Shown here: positions 1-8,183 of the stretch, in pieces
How the letters are laid out: the number at the start of each line of letters is the position of its first letter
Numbering within the stretch: position 1 is the stretch's first letter
From: an uncultured Collinsella sp.
Lineage (GTDB): Bacteria > Actinomycetota > Coriobacteriia > Coriobacteriales > Coriobacteriaceae
DNA length: 33,732 nt
Direction of reading: 5' to 3'
Assembly: GCA_900551815.1 (NCBI GenBank)
Contig: URXE01000021.1
Location: 1-33,732 of the forward strand
Notes under the pieces: generated by a model
What the model saw: only the letters and a program-made list of their open reading frames with translations
What the model was told of the DNA's origin: nothing
Database searches by the model: none
Program-made: the position numbers and the translations under genes

Positions 1-33
1 TCGTCGGCAGCGTCAGATGTGTATAAGAGACAG
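1..33. other. Nextera sequencing adapter (not genomic)
   Basis: The first 33 bases match the Illumina Nextera transposase read-1 adapter. Positions 15-33 read agatgtgtataagagacag, the 19-bp Tn5 mosaic end, preceded by the 14-base primer tail. Genomic sequence begins at 34. Reading frames that run into this segment carry artificial ends: on the minus strand the false C-terminal residues are LSLIHI, on the plus strand a false N-terminus MCIRDRQ. This is untrimmed library sequence at a contig end, not a mobile element in the organism. Confidence 0.98.
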
Positions 34-1089
34 GCAGAAGACCTCGGTTGCGAAATCGACGGGGAAGTCCTCGGGGATAGCGGGCGCTGCAGGTGCGGGG
101 GCTGGGGCCGCTACGGGTACCGAAGCCGGTGCCGGTGAGGGAATTTGGTCGCAAGCAGAGGCGGGCACGGATTCGATGACGGATGCGGGCTCCAGCGTCG
201 CTTCCGGCTTGATCGTGGAATCTGCGGGCTCCTCGGTGACGGGCGCGTCTACAGCTGCGGTTTCAACCTTAACCTGCGCTGCGTTCTCGTTCTCGACGCT
301 CGACTTTGCCTCGATGGGCGTGGATGCCATGGTGGTGATGCCGGCGTTGGCGTTCTCGGGGTCATAGACGACCGTGAGCGAGATGGCGGGCTGCGGCGTC
401 TCGGGCTCCGGCGTCGACTCAGTAGCGCCTTGATCGGCGGGCTCGTCGGGCTGATCGTCCTCGGCCTCGTCGCCAAAGACATCGCTGTTTTGGAACGCAG
501 ACGTCTCGGGCTGGTCAGCGGCTTCTTCGGTTGTCGACTTGGGAGCCTCGTTGAGCTCGGCAGTGGCTTCCTGCTCGGATATGACTTCGGGATCGGTCGT
601 GGCGGCGATTTCGGTTTCGGCTTCTGCCGTTACCTCAATAGCGACTTCGATCTCTGCCTCGGGCTCGGGCTCCGGAGCGACTTCGGCCACGGGCTCGGGC
701 TCGGCGCGCTTAACGTGCTTGGGGCGCACGGCCTTGAGGTCCTTCTCGCCGCGCTTTTTCTTTTTGTAGGACTGCTTGGCACCCTTGGCAGCCTTGGGCT
801 TGTCCTCGCCCTTGGCAAGGGCGGCATCCCAGGCCTCGTTGGCGATGACCGTGGCATACAGGCGACCGCCCTTAAAGACGGTCAGCTTAATGCAGTCGTC
901 GAGCTCCTCGAGTAGCTCGCGCGTGGACTCGAAGCCCAGGTCATAAGCGGCCATGTCACCAGCGGCGAGTACCTCCTCGACCTGCGTCATAAACGTTTGC
1001 TTGCCGCATCCGATTGCGTCGCGCAGCAGGCGATACAGATAGATGTGGTTGCCCAGCGAAAGTGTGGGCCTAACTATTGTCTTGCTCAT
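34..1089 (-). CDS. Hypothetical protein with acidic Pro/Glu/Ala-rich tail, C-terminus missing
   Basis: The start is the ATG at 1089 (MSKTIV), because AGAGGAGA lies just upstream; an ATG 30 bases further up has no such site. Residues 1 to about 95 form a compact, ordinary-looking domain (it contains LGFESTRELLEEL and CIKLTVFKGGRLYATV) whose pattern recalls small winged-helix OST-HTH/LOTUS-like domains; that resemblance is weak and from memory. A Lys-rich stretch follows (about 100-135, with SYKKKKRGEK). From about 140 the protein is an acidic, low-complexity chain of Glu, Ala, Pro, Thr and Val, probably unstructured. The frame runs off the genomic sequence into the adapter, so the true C-terminus is unknown. 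The charge switch from basic to acidic suggests a nucleic-acid or protein binding scaffold, but no function can be assigned. Confidence 0.75.
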
Positions 1090-1160
1090 GGCAAATCTCC
1101 TCTTTACACACCAAAGCATCTTACCATCGCGCGGGGCTTGCTACCTCGTCGCCTAAGGCA

Positions 1161-1193
1161 AACGGGCGCGACCGTTGCCGGTTCGCGCCCGTT
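1161..1193 (-). terminator. Hairpin after the Ser-rich membrane protein gene
   Basis: AACGGGCGCGA and TCGCGCCCGTT form an 11-bp stem, extended inward by CCG/CGG past one unpaired base, around a short loop. It begins about 33 bases beyond the stop of the gene ending at 1227 and lies ahead of the next minus-strand gene. The T-run after it on the minus strand is short (GTTTGCCTT), so it may be a weak terminator or a transcript-end stabiliser. Confidence 0.5.
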
Positions 1194-1226
1194 ATACAGG
1201 TCGGTTATCTATGAGGGGCAACGTGC

Positions 1227-2180
1227 TTAGTTGCCCGATGCTGTGCCTTGGCTCGAGCTGTCAGATGCCGTGCCGGACGCGGTTCCGCTCGAGCTGTTCG
1301 AGTTGCTGGTGTTGCTGTTGTCGGTAGATCCCGTGCCCGATGTATTGCCGCTCGTCTGGTCGCCCGTGCTCGGCTGCGAGCTGTCAGTCGTTTGGCTTGA
1401 GTCGGTCGTGCCGGATTGCGTGCCGTTGTTGTTCGCAGAGGAATCGACGTCCTGCGATTGATCGGGGGTGTTCGAGGACGAGTCGGTAGATGCGGAGGTG
1501 CCCTGCGGGTCGTCCTGCTGGCTTTGCGATTGACCGGAGCTATCCGCGTCGTGCTCGGTCGTATGCGACGAAAGGATTGGCTCGGGGCGCTCGCCCAGAC
1601 CCTCACCGGCGGTGGTGATAAGGATGGCGCCGGCACAGGCGATGACCGCGACGATGGCGATGGCGATCGAGAAGACGATGACCTTCTTTTGCGTCTGGCT
1701 GCGCTCTGCCGCGGCCTTGGCGCGCAGGCTATCAGGGGCGACGCGGGCCGTGGTCGCGCGCCCCGCAATCTGGCGCATCTCCTGCGTAGTCGCGGCGCCG
1801 CCCAGGTGCTCCTCGGCATTAAACTCAACGGGCTCGTAGGCGCCGGCGGGGTAGTCGACGGCGGTGTGCGTACCTTTGATGGCTTCGGCGCTGGCAGAGA
1901 TAAAGTGGCGGTAGACCTGCGAGGACACAACGGTGATGACCGAGCTCACGGCGGCACCAATTACTGAACCGGCGATACCGATCTTGGAGGCAAGCGCGAC
2001 GCTCGTGGCGGCAGCTGCGGCGCCGGCGATGATCTGGGGAATGGAAATGTCGTCAAACAGGCCCTTTTTGGGCGCGATGGCCATGGTCTGTCCGATGGAA
2101 TGGTTCTCGTGCACGCCGTTGTTGAGCGCGGCCGGTGTCATGACGCGCGTGCGCGGCGCGTCGGTGTACTTGGTTGTCAT
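1227..2180 (-). CDS. Membrane protein with Ser/Thr/Asn-rich extracellular tail
   Basis: 317 residues from the ATG at 2180 (MTTKYTDAPRT), chosen because GGAGG stands 7 bases upstream; a frame extension of 32 residues lacks such a site. Residues about 45-85 hold a small hydrophobic, Ala/Ile-rich segment (IPQIIAGAAAAATSVALASK, then GSVIGAAVSSVITVVSS). A clear membrane helix comes after QTQKK (VIVFSIAIAIVAVIACAGAI, about 170-190). The last 110 residues are almost only Ser, Thr, Asn, Gln, Gly and Asp, without any fixed repeat unit. The layout suggests a single-pass anchored protein with a flexible outer tail. Function unknown. It lies divergent to nadE. Confidence 0.75.
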   Translation of the reverse strand: MTTKYTDAPRTRVMTPAALNNGVHENHSIGQTMAIAPKKGLFDDISIPQIIAGAAAAATSVALASKIGIAGSVIGAAVSSVITVVSSQVYRHFISASAEAIKGTHTAVDYPAGAYEPVEFNAEEHLGGAATTQEMRQIAGRATTARVAPDSLRAKAAAERSQTQKKVIVFSIAIAIVAVIACAGAILITTAGEGLGERPEPILSSHTTEHDADSSGQSQSQQDDPQGTSASTDSSSNTPDQSQDVDSSANNNGTQSGTTDSSQTTDSSQPSTGDQTSGNTSGTGSTDNSNTSNSNSSSGTASGTASDSSSQGTASGN

Positions 2181-2289
2181 ACGGGGTCCTCCCGGTGTAA
2201 ATCTGCTTCGTTTCGTGTAGCCATCAGGGTACCCACCAGATGTGAATCGTACGTGACATTTAACAGATACCATCAACTCATCAATAGCT

Positions 2290-2302
2290 CACCAAGTTGG
2301 TG
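2290..2302. promoter_or_regulatory. Palindrome in the divergent nadE promoter region
   Basis: CACCAA-G-TTGGTG is a perfect 13-base palindrome about 80 bases before the nadE start and 110 before the divergent membrane protein gene. A TACAAT box (2330-2335) suitable as a -10 element for nadE lies 28 bases downstream; no good -35 is visible. It could be an operator; no regulator is known from the sequence. Confidence 0.35.
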
Positions 2303-2383
2303 GGATGCGGTTGCACCCGGCGGTTGAACTACAATAGGGCTTGCTAATTGTGTTGAATGGCGTTTACGCACGGGAGCATCCTT

Positions 2384-4363
2384 ATGAATCTTCACCTTTC
2401 TCAGTCTGATGGCTTTTTGCGTGTGGCGGCGGCGTCGCCGCAGATTCGCGTTGCCGATGTCGAGGGCAATGCCGAGGTTGCGCTGGCGGCTGTTCGCGAG
2501 GCTGCCGAGCGCGGCGTTCGCGCGCTGGTGTTGCCCGAGCTCAACTTGTGCGGCTATACCGCGGCCGACCTGTTCCATAATCGCACGCTGCTGCATGCCT
2601 GCGAGGCTGCTCTGGTGCGTATCCTCGATGAGACTCGTGAGCTGCCGATTGTCTTTACCATCGGTCTTCCCGTTGCGGTTGCCGAGAATATCTACAACTG
2701 CGCCGCCGTGTGCTGCGCGGGCGAGCTTTTGGGCCTCACGGCCAAGAAGTATCTGCCCAACTATGGCGAGTTCTATGAGTGCCGTTGGTTTGCTCCGGCG
2801 CCTGCGGATCCCGTGTGGGTCGAGTTTGCCGGTCAGGGTCCGGTTCCGCTGGGCTCGGGGCTTGTCTACCGCTGCTGTGATGAAGGTGCCGAGGATATGG
2901 TGCTGGGCGTTGAGGTCTGTGAGGACCTATGGGTGCCGGCGCCCCCTTCGACCGAGATGGCGCTTGCCGGTGCGACGGTGATCCTCAACCCGTCGGCCTC
3001 GGACGAGATTATCGGTAAGGCAGACTATCGCCGCAGCCTCATCTCCAATCAGAGTGCGCGCCTGTACTGCGCCTATGCCTACGCGGATGCGAGTGAGGGC
3101 GAGTCCACGACCGATATGGTCTTTGCGGGCGAGAACCTCGTCTACGAAAACGGCTCTAAGCTGGCGGCGACGAAGCTCCTTACCTGCGATATAGCGGTTG
3201 CCGATGTCGACCTCGACCGTCTGGTTGCCGAGCGCCGTCGCTCGACGACGTGGACGCGCGCGGACGATGCGCCGGGGGCCACAGCCGTTGAGTTTTCGTT
3301 TGAGGGCGTGCTGGCCAAAGAGCCTGTCCTGCGCGATGCGTTCGACATCGACCGCGTCTTCCCCCGCGCGCCCTTTGTGCCGGCCGACCATGGCGACCTG
3401 GCCGAGCGTTGCGAGACCATCCTCAATCTGCAGACTGCGGGCCTCAAGACCCGCCTTGCCCACACAGGTACCAAGGCTGCGGTCATCGGCCTTTCGGGTG
3501 GCTTGGACTCCACGCTGGCTCTGCTTGTGACCGTGCGTGCCTTCGATGCGCTGGGGCTGCCGCGCACGGGTATCACGGCGGTCTCCATGCCCGGCTTTGG
3601 CACCACGCACCGCACCAAGTCCAATGCCGAGTCGCTTGCCCGCGACCTGGGTGTGAGCTTCCGCGAGGTTTCGATCCACGCGGCTGTGGAGCAGCACTTC
3701 AAGGACATTGAGCACGACCCGGCAGTTCAGGACGTGACCTACGAGAACAGCCAGGCCCGCGAGCGTACGCAGATTCTGATGGATCTTGCCAACCAGGCTG
3801 GCGGTTTTGTCATCGGCACGGGCGACCTGTCGGAGCTGGCGCTCGGCTGGGCTACCTATAACGGCGACCACATGAGCATGTACGCCGTTAACGCGAGCGT
3901 ACCCAAGACGCTCGTGCGTCACTTGGTGCGCTATGCCGCCGATGTCTTTGGCGGGCGTATTGCCGAGGTCTTGCTCGACATCCTCGATACGCCGGTGTCC
4001 CCCGAGCTTCTGCCGCCCACGGGCGATGGCGAGATTGCACAGAAGACCGAGGATTTGGTGGGGCCGTACGAGCTGCACGATTACTTCCTCTATTACCTGC
4101 TGCGTTTTGGCTTTGAGCCGGGCAAGATCTACCGCATGGCGCTCAAGAGCTTCGAGGGCGTCTACGACGCCAAGACCGTCCACACGTGGTTGCGTACGTT
4201 CTATCGTCGCTTCTTTGCCCAACAGTTTAAGCGCAGCTGCCTGCCCGATGGTCCCAAGGTGGGCTCGGTGACGCTCAGCCCGCGCGGCGATTGGCGTATG
4301 CCGAGTGACGCCAGCTCACGTTTGTGGCTTGCGCAGATCGACGCGCTCAATCCGATTGACTAA
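2384..4363 (+). CDS. nadE: Glutamine-dependent NAD+ synthase
   Basis: Makes NAD+ from deamido-NAD+, ATP and ammonia cut from glutamine; the last step of NAD synthesis, in the cytoplasm. The start is the ATG at 2384 (MNLHLSQSD), preceded by GGGAG at a good distance; an ATG 27 bases upstream has no binding site. The protein has 659 residues, normal for the two-domain form. The N-terminal nitrilase-type glutaminase (to about 300) shows the catalytic triad: Glu52 in LPELNLCGY, Lys121 or 122 in KKYLPNYGEF, and Cys179 in VEVCEDLW. The C-terminal ATP-pyrophosphatase domain carries the P-loop SGGLDST at 371-377 and GTGDLSELALGWATY at about 478-492. It appears to be a single gene; a terminator-like hairpin follows at 4432. 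Confidence 0.97.
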   Translation: MNLHLSQSDGFLRVAAASPQIRVADVEGNAEVALAAVREAAERGVRALVLPELNLCGYTAADLFHNRTLLHACEAALVRILDETRELPIVFTIGLPVAVAENIYNCAAVCCAGELLGLTAKKYLPNYGEFYECRWFAPAPADPVWVEFAGQGPVPLGSGLVYRCCDEGAEDMVLGVEVCEDLWVPAPPSTEMALAGATVILNPSASDEIIGKADYRRSLISNQSARLYCAYAYADASEGESTTDMVFAGENLVYENGSKLAATKLLTCDIAVADVDLDRLVAERRRSTTWTRADDAPGATAVEFSFEGVLAKEPVLRDAFDIDRVFPRAPFVPADHGDLAERCETILNLQTAGLKTRLAHTGTKAAVIGLSGGLDSTLALLVTVRAFDALGLPRTGITAVSMPGFGTTHRTKSNAESLARDLGVSFREVSIHAAVEQHFKDIEHDPAVQDVTYENSQARERTQILMDLANQAGGFVIGTGDLSELALGWATYNGDHMSMYAVNASVPKTLVRHLVRYAADVFGGRIAEVLLDILDTPVSPELLPPTGDGEIAQKTEDLVGPYELHDYFLYYLLRFGFEPGKIYRMALKSFEGVYDAKTVHTWLRTFYRRFFAQQFKRSCLPDGPKVGSVTLSPRGDWRMPSDASSRLWLAQIDALNPID

Positions 4364-4391
4364 GGTTGGCTAAATTGAACCAATACGGGGG

Positions 4392-4420
4392 TTGCAAGCG
4401 TTACACTTTTGCAATCTGAT
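4392..4420 (+). promoter_or_regulatory. Possible promoter for the aminotransferase gene
   Basis: TTGCAA (4392-4397) and TCTGAT (4415-4420) are 17 bases apart, each matching 4 of 6 consensus bases. TTGCAA is also self-complementary and recurs at 4409-4414, giving a spaced dyad. If real, transcription would start just before the hairpin at 4432-4462. Confidence 0.3.
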
Positions 4421-4431
4421 GGCCCGTATCG

Positions 4432-4462
4432 CGCGGCGCTCTTGTCGGAGCGCCGCGTTTTT
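4432..4462 (+). terminator. Intrinsic terminator between nadE and the aminotransferase gene
   Basis: CGCGGCGCTC and GAGCGCCGCG make a perfect 10-bp stem with loop TTGTCG, followed by five T. It ends only 8 bases before the AAAGGTGG ribosome binding site of the next gene. It either ends the nadE transcript or acts as an attenuator in the leader of the aminotransferase gene. Confidence 0.85.
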
Positions 4463-4481
4463 CATATCGAAAGGTGGCACC

Positions 4482-5645
4482 ATGCAGGCATCGCAGCGTC
4501 TCGACCGCTTTGGCGCGGAGGTCTTCGCCTCGCTCAACAACAAGCTTCTCGCGCTGAAGGCCCAGGGCAAGACCATTTACAACATGAGCGTGGGCACGCC
4601 CGACTTTAAGCCGTACGACCACGTGGTCGAAGCACTCACGCAGGCAGCCCAAGATCCCGAGATGTGGAAGTATGCCCTGCGCGACCTGCCCGAACTCAAG
4701 CAAGCCGTGTGCGATTACTATGAGCGTCGCTTTGGCGTTTCGGGCATTACGCCGTCCATGGTGCAGTCGTGCAACGGCACGCAGGAGGGCGTGGGCCATT
4801 TGGGCCTGGCCCTGCTCGATCCGGGTGACACGATTTTGGTTCCCGATCCGTGCTACCCGGTCTTTGAGGCGGGTGCCAAGATCGCCGATGCCAAGCTCGA
4901 GTACTATCCGCTGGTTGCCGAGCACAATTACCTGCCCTATGTGGCGGGCATCGATCCCGAGGTGGCCGACCGTGCCAAGTACATGATCGTGTCGCTGCCC
5001 GCCAACCCGGTGGGCTCGGTGGGCACGCCCGAGATCTACGAGGAGATCATCGCTTTCGCCCGCGAGCACGACCTGTTGATCGTTCACGACAACGCATACT
5101 CCGACATCGTGTTCGACGGCGAGCCGGGCGGCAGCTTCTTGCAGTATCCCGGCGCGCTTGAGGTGGGCGTGGAGTTCTTCTCGCTTTCCAAGTCGTTTAA
5201 CGTCACCGGTGCGCGTATCGGCTTTTTGGTCGGCCGCGAGGACGTGGTCTCTGCCTTTGCCAAGCTGCGCGGCCAGATCGACTTTGGCATGTTCATCCCG
5301 ATTCAGAAGGCTGCTATCGCCTGCCTGAACGGTCCGCGCGATGAGGTCGAGGCGCAGCGTCTGAAGTACCAGGAGCGCCGTGATGCCCTGTGCGACGGTC
5401 TTGAGGGCCTGGGCTGGGAGCGTCCCAACGCGCATGGCTCTATGTTTGTGTGGGCCAAGCTTCCCGGTGGTCGCACCGATTCCATGGCGTTTTGCGAGGA
5501 GCTCATGGAGAAGGCCGGCGTTGTGGTGACGCCGGGCGCGAGCTTTGGTCCTTCGGGCGAGGGGCACGTGCGCATGGCGCTGGTTCTGCCGCCTGATCAG
5601 ATTGCTTTGGCTGTCGAGTCCATTCGCGAAGCGGGCCTGTATTAG
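4482..5645 (+). CDS. PLP-dependent class I/II aminotransferase
   Basis: The ATG at 4482 (MQASQRLDRF) follows AAAGGTGG at 6 bases and gives 387 residues, typical for the family. Fold-type I aminotransferase signs are complete: YALRDLPELKQAV near 64, Asn175 in PANPVGSVG, Asp203 and Tyr206 in VHDNAYSDIVFD, the PLP lysine Lys237 in SLSKSFNVTGARIG with Arg245, and a C-terminal HVRMAL arginine. It resembles the aspartate/LL-diaminopimelate-type subgroup. Substrate cannot be read from sequence. Because dapH and a candidate acetyl-DAP deacetylase occur in the same window, N-acetyl-LL-DAP aminotransferase (PatA role) is attractive, but it is not in that operon. An alanine, aspartate or methionine aminotransferase role is equally open. 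Confidence 0.9.
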   Translation: MQASQRLDRFGAEVFASLNNKLLALKAQGKTIYNMSVGTPDFKPYDHVVEALTQAAQDPEMWKYALRDLPELKQAVCDYYERRFGVSGITPSMVQSCNGTQEGVGHLGLALLDPGDTILVPDPCYPVFEAGAKIADAKLEYYPLVAEHNYLPYVAGIDPEVADRAKYMIVSLPANPVGSVGTPEIYEEIIAFAREHDLLIVHDNAYSDIVFDGEPGGSFLQYPGALEVGVEFFSLSKSFNVTGARIGFLVGREDVVSAFAKLRGQIDFGMFIPIQKAAIACLNGPRDEVEAQRLKYQERRDALCDGLEGLGWERPNAHGSMFVWAKLPGGRTDSMAFCEELMEKAGVVVTPGASFGPSGEGHVRMALVLPPDQIALAVESIREAGLY

Positions 5646-5788
5646 AAGGCTATTTCGACTCGTCAATAGCTCGAAACCGATTTCGTGCAGTTATTTTACG
5701 AATCCTGCAGACAATTTCGGTAAACGGTCGATTTTTGGCTGCGAATAGGAGCATAATCAAAGTCCCGATTGGATGTATTGGGATTACG

Positions 5789-5823
5789 ACAAGCCGCTCG
5801 GGTCGTTCCCGGGCGGCTTGTTT
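5789..5823 (+). terminator. Terminator-like hairpin in the ldh leader
   Basis: ACAAGCCGC pairs with GCGGCTTGT; inside, CGGG pairs with CCCG across a T/G mismatch, around the loop TCGTT. Three T follow. The structure ends 12 bases before the GGGAG ribosome binding site of ldh. A CATAAT box (5752-5757) that could serve as -10 lies upstream, so the hairpin would be inside the ldh leader. It may be an attenuator or simply the terminator of the preceding gene. Confidence 0.6.
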
Positions 5824-5846
5824 GTGGAGAGAGATGGGAGTTTCTA

Positions 5847-6797
5847 ATGGTTAACGAGAAGAAGGTCGCTATCGTCGGCTGCGGTTTCGTCGGTTCGTCT
5901 TCGGCGTTCGCGCTGATGCAGAGTGGTCTGTTCTCCGAGATGGTCCTCATCGACGTGGACAAGAACCGCGCCGAGGGTGAGGCCTTGGATATCGCGCACG
6001 GTATGACGTTTGCCGAGCCGATGAAGATTTACGCCGGCGATTATTCCGATGTCGCCGACGCCGCCATGATCGTCGTCACCGCTGGCGCTGCCCAGAAGCC
6101 CGGTGAGACCCGCCTGGACCTGGTCAACAAGAACGTCAGCATCTTTAAGTCCATTATCCCCGAGATTAAGAAGTCCGGCTTCGACGGCATTCTGCTCATC
6201 GTCTCCAACCCGGTCGATGTTCTGACCTACGCCGCCATCAAGATGTCCGGCCTGCCCGAGGGCCACGTCATCGGTTCCGGCACCGTGCTCGACACCGGCC
6301 GCCTGCAGCAGATGCTTGGTGCCCACGTCGAGGTTGACCCGCGCGATGTCCAGGCCTATGTCATGGGCGAGCACGGCGACTCCGAGTTTGTCGCTTGGTC
6401 CAGCGCTCAGGTTGCCGGCGTTCCGCTGAACACCTTCTGTGAGCTTCACGGCCACCTGGAGCATGAGGCTGCCGAGAAGCGCATCGCTGAGGACGTCAAG
6501 AACTCCGCCTACACCATCATCGAGAAGAAGCACGCCACCTACTATGGCGTCGCCATGGCCGTCAAGCGCATCTGCACCGCCGTTATGCGCGATGAGCAGA
6601 CCGTTCTGCCTGTCTCCTCGCTCATGGTGGGCGAGTATGGCCTGTCCGATCTTGCCATCTCCATGCCGACCGTCGTTGGCCGCGACGGCGTTGTCTGCCG
6701 CGTCCCCGTGCCGCTGAACGATGACGAGCAGCATGAGCTCACCGTCTCCGCCAAGGCCCTCAAGGACATCATCGACAGCGTCGATTTCTCCTGCTAA
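5847..6797 (+). CDS. ldh: L-lactate dehydrogenase
   Basis: Interconverts pyruvate and L-lactate with NADH/NAD+, the usual sink for fermentation electrons. 316 residues from the ATG at 5847 (MVNEKK), with GGGAG six bases upstream. The Rossmann motif GCGFVGSS is at 11-18 and the NAD-binding Asp in LIDVDKNRAEGEALD at about 36. Substrate residues are in place: Gln83 in AAQKPGETR, which marks lactate rather than malate specificity (malate enzymes have Arg there), Arg89, Asn121 in SNPVDVLT, Arg152, and catalytic His176 in GEHGDSE. Codon use is strongly biased to C-ending codons, suggesting high expression. A strong terminator follows at 6831. Confidence 0.95.
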   Translation: MVNEKKVAIVGCGFVGSSSAFALMQSGLFSEMVLIDVDKNRAEGEALDIAHGMTFAEPMKIYAGDYSDVADAAMIVVTAGAAQKPGETRLDLVNKNVSIFKSIIPEIKKSGFDGILLIVSNPVDVLTYAAIKMSGLPEGHVIGSGTVLDTGRLQQMLGAHVEVDPRDVQAYVMGEHGDSEFVAWSSAQVAGVPLNTFCELHGHLEHEAAEKRIAEDVKNSAYTIIEKKHATYYGVAMAVKRICTAVMRDEQTVLPVSSLMVGEYGLSDLAISMPTVVGRDGVVCRVPVPLNDDEQHELTVSAKALKDIIDSVDFSC

Positions 6798-6830
6798 ATC
6801 AAGCTCGCTGGAGCGAAAAGCTACAATGAA

Positions 6831-6864
6831 GGCGTCCGGGTCCACACGGCCCGGGCGCCTTTTT
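6831..6864 (+). terminator. Intrinsic terminator after ldh
   Basis: GGCGTCCGGG and CCCGGGCGCC form a 10-bp stem with one U-G pair, followed by five T. The T-run abuts the first copy of the ACCTGTCCC-type hairpin (6864-6894). Confidence 0.88.
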
Positions 6865-6894
6865 GGTGCAAAGTAACCTGACCCCAATGCACCA
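6864..6894 (+). repeat. ACCTGTCCC-type hairpin repeat, copy 1
   Basis: TGGTGCA and TGCACCA form a perfect 7-bp stem around the 17-base loop AAGTAACCTGACCCCAA. It lies just before the Mbeg1-like gene; copy 2 lies just after it in the same orientation, with loops identical at 14 of 17 positions. Copy 3 is at 30514-30546 in the opposite orientation. Confidence 0.7.
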
Positions 6895-6911
6895 TAGTTG
6901 ATGGGAGGGCC

Positions 6912-8072
6912 ATGTCGGATTCGCCTAATTTTTTGACCTATGCCCAGACGGCGTTTGATCCGTTTGAGGAGCGGCCGTTCTGCGCGGTGGATAGCCTCGT
7001 CTTTGCGTGGTTGTCCTATTTGCGTTTGCCGGGTGATATGGCGGAGCTGACGAACTGGCAGGGCCTAGACGTACGCGCGCTGCTGCGTGCCGAGTGCTAC
7101 CGGGACATGATTGACGACTTGTGGGACCCAGAGGGGAGCAGGGCCTTGCTGGAGGCCGTGGCGGCAAGCCCTCGCTACCGTGGCGTGAACGTTTGCGGCT
7201 ATCGTGCCGTGAGCGATGTGGTGGCGACAGAGCAGTTTGCAGCCATGGCGTTCCGGTTTCCGGCGGGGTTTAGTTATCTTTCCTTCCGGGGGACCGACAG
7301 CACGATTGTGGGCTGGAAAGAGGACTTTAACATGGCGTTCCGGTGTCCTGTGCCGGCCCAGGAATCCGCGGCACGTTATGTGGACGAGGCGGCGGATGCG
7401 ATTGACGGGCCGCTTTTGTGCGGAGGTCATTCCAAGGGTGGAAACCTTGCGGTGTACGGTGCGGCGATGTGCTCCAACATCGCCCGTGAGCGAATCGAAC
7501 GGGCGTATTCCCATGATGGCCCGGGCTTCGTCGAGGAGTTTCTGAACGGCGACGCCTTTGCCGATCTTTCCGGTCGAATCGACAAGACGCTACCTCGGTC
7601 GTCGATCTTTGGCATGATGTTCGAGACACAGGAGGACTATGCCATCGTTGAGAGTACCGAGTTCAGCCTGCTGCAGCACAATCCCTTTAGCTGGGTGGTT
7701 GATGGTCGCGACTTCGTGTACTGCGAGCGTCTGTCCGCCGGCGCTCGATACGTTGATGGCTCCATTCGCGAGATGCTGCTTGCAGTGTCGCCTAGCGAGC
7801 GCGAGCGTTTTGTAGATGCGTTGTTCTCCGTGTTTGAGGCTACGGGTGCTGAGCGGTTTGCGGATATCGCTGGGAATCTGCGCGAGAGCCTACCCGTGAT
7901 GCTCCAGGCTGCGCAAGGCTTTGACAAGGATACGCGACGCTTTGTCTCGCAGACCATCGTGGCAATCCTTAAATGCGCATTGCTGCCCAAACGCCCTCAG
8001 ATCGACATGCCCGCTGCCGGCAAGAGTTTGGCAGAACAGCTCGAGGCTTGGCAGTCCGAGCTCCTGCGCTAG
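6912..8072 (+). CDS. Mbeg1-like (DUF2974) alpha/beta-hydrolase family protein
   Basis: 386 residues from the ATG at 6912; GGGAGG lies four bases upstream. The sequence fits the Mbeg1-like/DUF2974 group of lipase-related proteins. FRGTDSTIVGWKEDFNMAF (about 125-143) corresponds to the FRGT strand and oxyanion region of class 3 lipases, and GGHSKGGNLAVYGA holds the nucleophile elbow with Ser174. HDGPGF near 205 may supply part of the active site. There is no signal peptide, so it acts in the cytoplasm. Substrate is unknown. The gene stands alone and is flanked on both sides by copies of the same hairpin repeat. Less C-biased codon use than ldh suggests modest expression. Confidence 0.85.
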   Translation: MSDSPNFLTYAQTAFDPFEERPFCAVDSLVFAWLSYLRLPGDMAELTNWQGLDVRALLRAECYRDMIDDLWDPEGSRALLEAVAASPRYRGVNVCGYRAVSDVVATEQFAAMAFRFPAGFSYLSFRGTDSTIVGWKEDFNMAFRCPVPAQESAARYVDEAADAIDGPLLCGGHSKGGNLAVYGAAMCSNIARERIERAYSHDGPGFVEEFLNGDAFADLSGRIDKTLPRSSIFGMMFETQEDYAIVESTEFSLLQHNPFSWVVDGRDFVYCERLSAGARYVDGSIREMLLAVSPSERERFVDALFSVFEATGAERFADIAGNLRESLPVMLQAAQGFDKDTRRFVSQTIVAILKCALLPKRPQIDMPAAGKSLAEQLEAWQSELLR

Positions 8073-8077
8073 CCATT

Positions 8078-8106
8078 GGTGCAAAGCAACCTGTCCCCGA
8101 TGCGCC
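8078..8106 (+). repeat. ACCTGTCCC-type hairpin repeat, copy 2
   Basis: GGTGCA and TGCGCC pair over 6 bp, with one G-U pair where copy 1 has A-U, around the 17-base loop AAGCAACCTGTCCCCGA. The loop length equals that of copy 1. It begins 5 bases after the Mbeg1-like stop codon. Nearby GGGGCAGG (8123-8130) could also pair with CCTGTCCCC of the loop, giving an alternative fold. Confidence 0.7.
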
Positions 8107-8183
8107 GATCTTCGATGCACCTGGGGCAGGCTCGACCGCTATACTGGTTCGTGCCGAAATCGATCTAGAACGGAATGCCGTAT

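Noticed and set aside
1227..1560. Apparent repeat array in the Ser/Thr/Asn-rich tail
   Set aside because: No fixed unit or spacing; it is compositional bias in a flexible protein tail, not a CRISPR or tandem repeat.
2927..4222. Minus-strand open frame opposite nadE
   Set aside because: It is a shadow of the GC-rich nadE gene, whose catalytic motifs are complete on the plus strand.
5769..5846. Extended N-terminus for lactate dehydrogenase
   Set aside because: The extension covers the terminator-like hairpin and lacks a binding site; the ATG at 5847 has GGGAG and matches family length.
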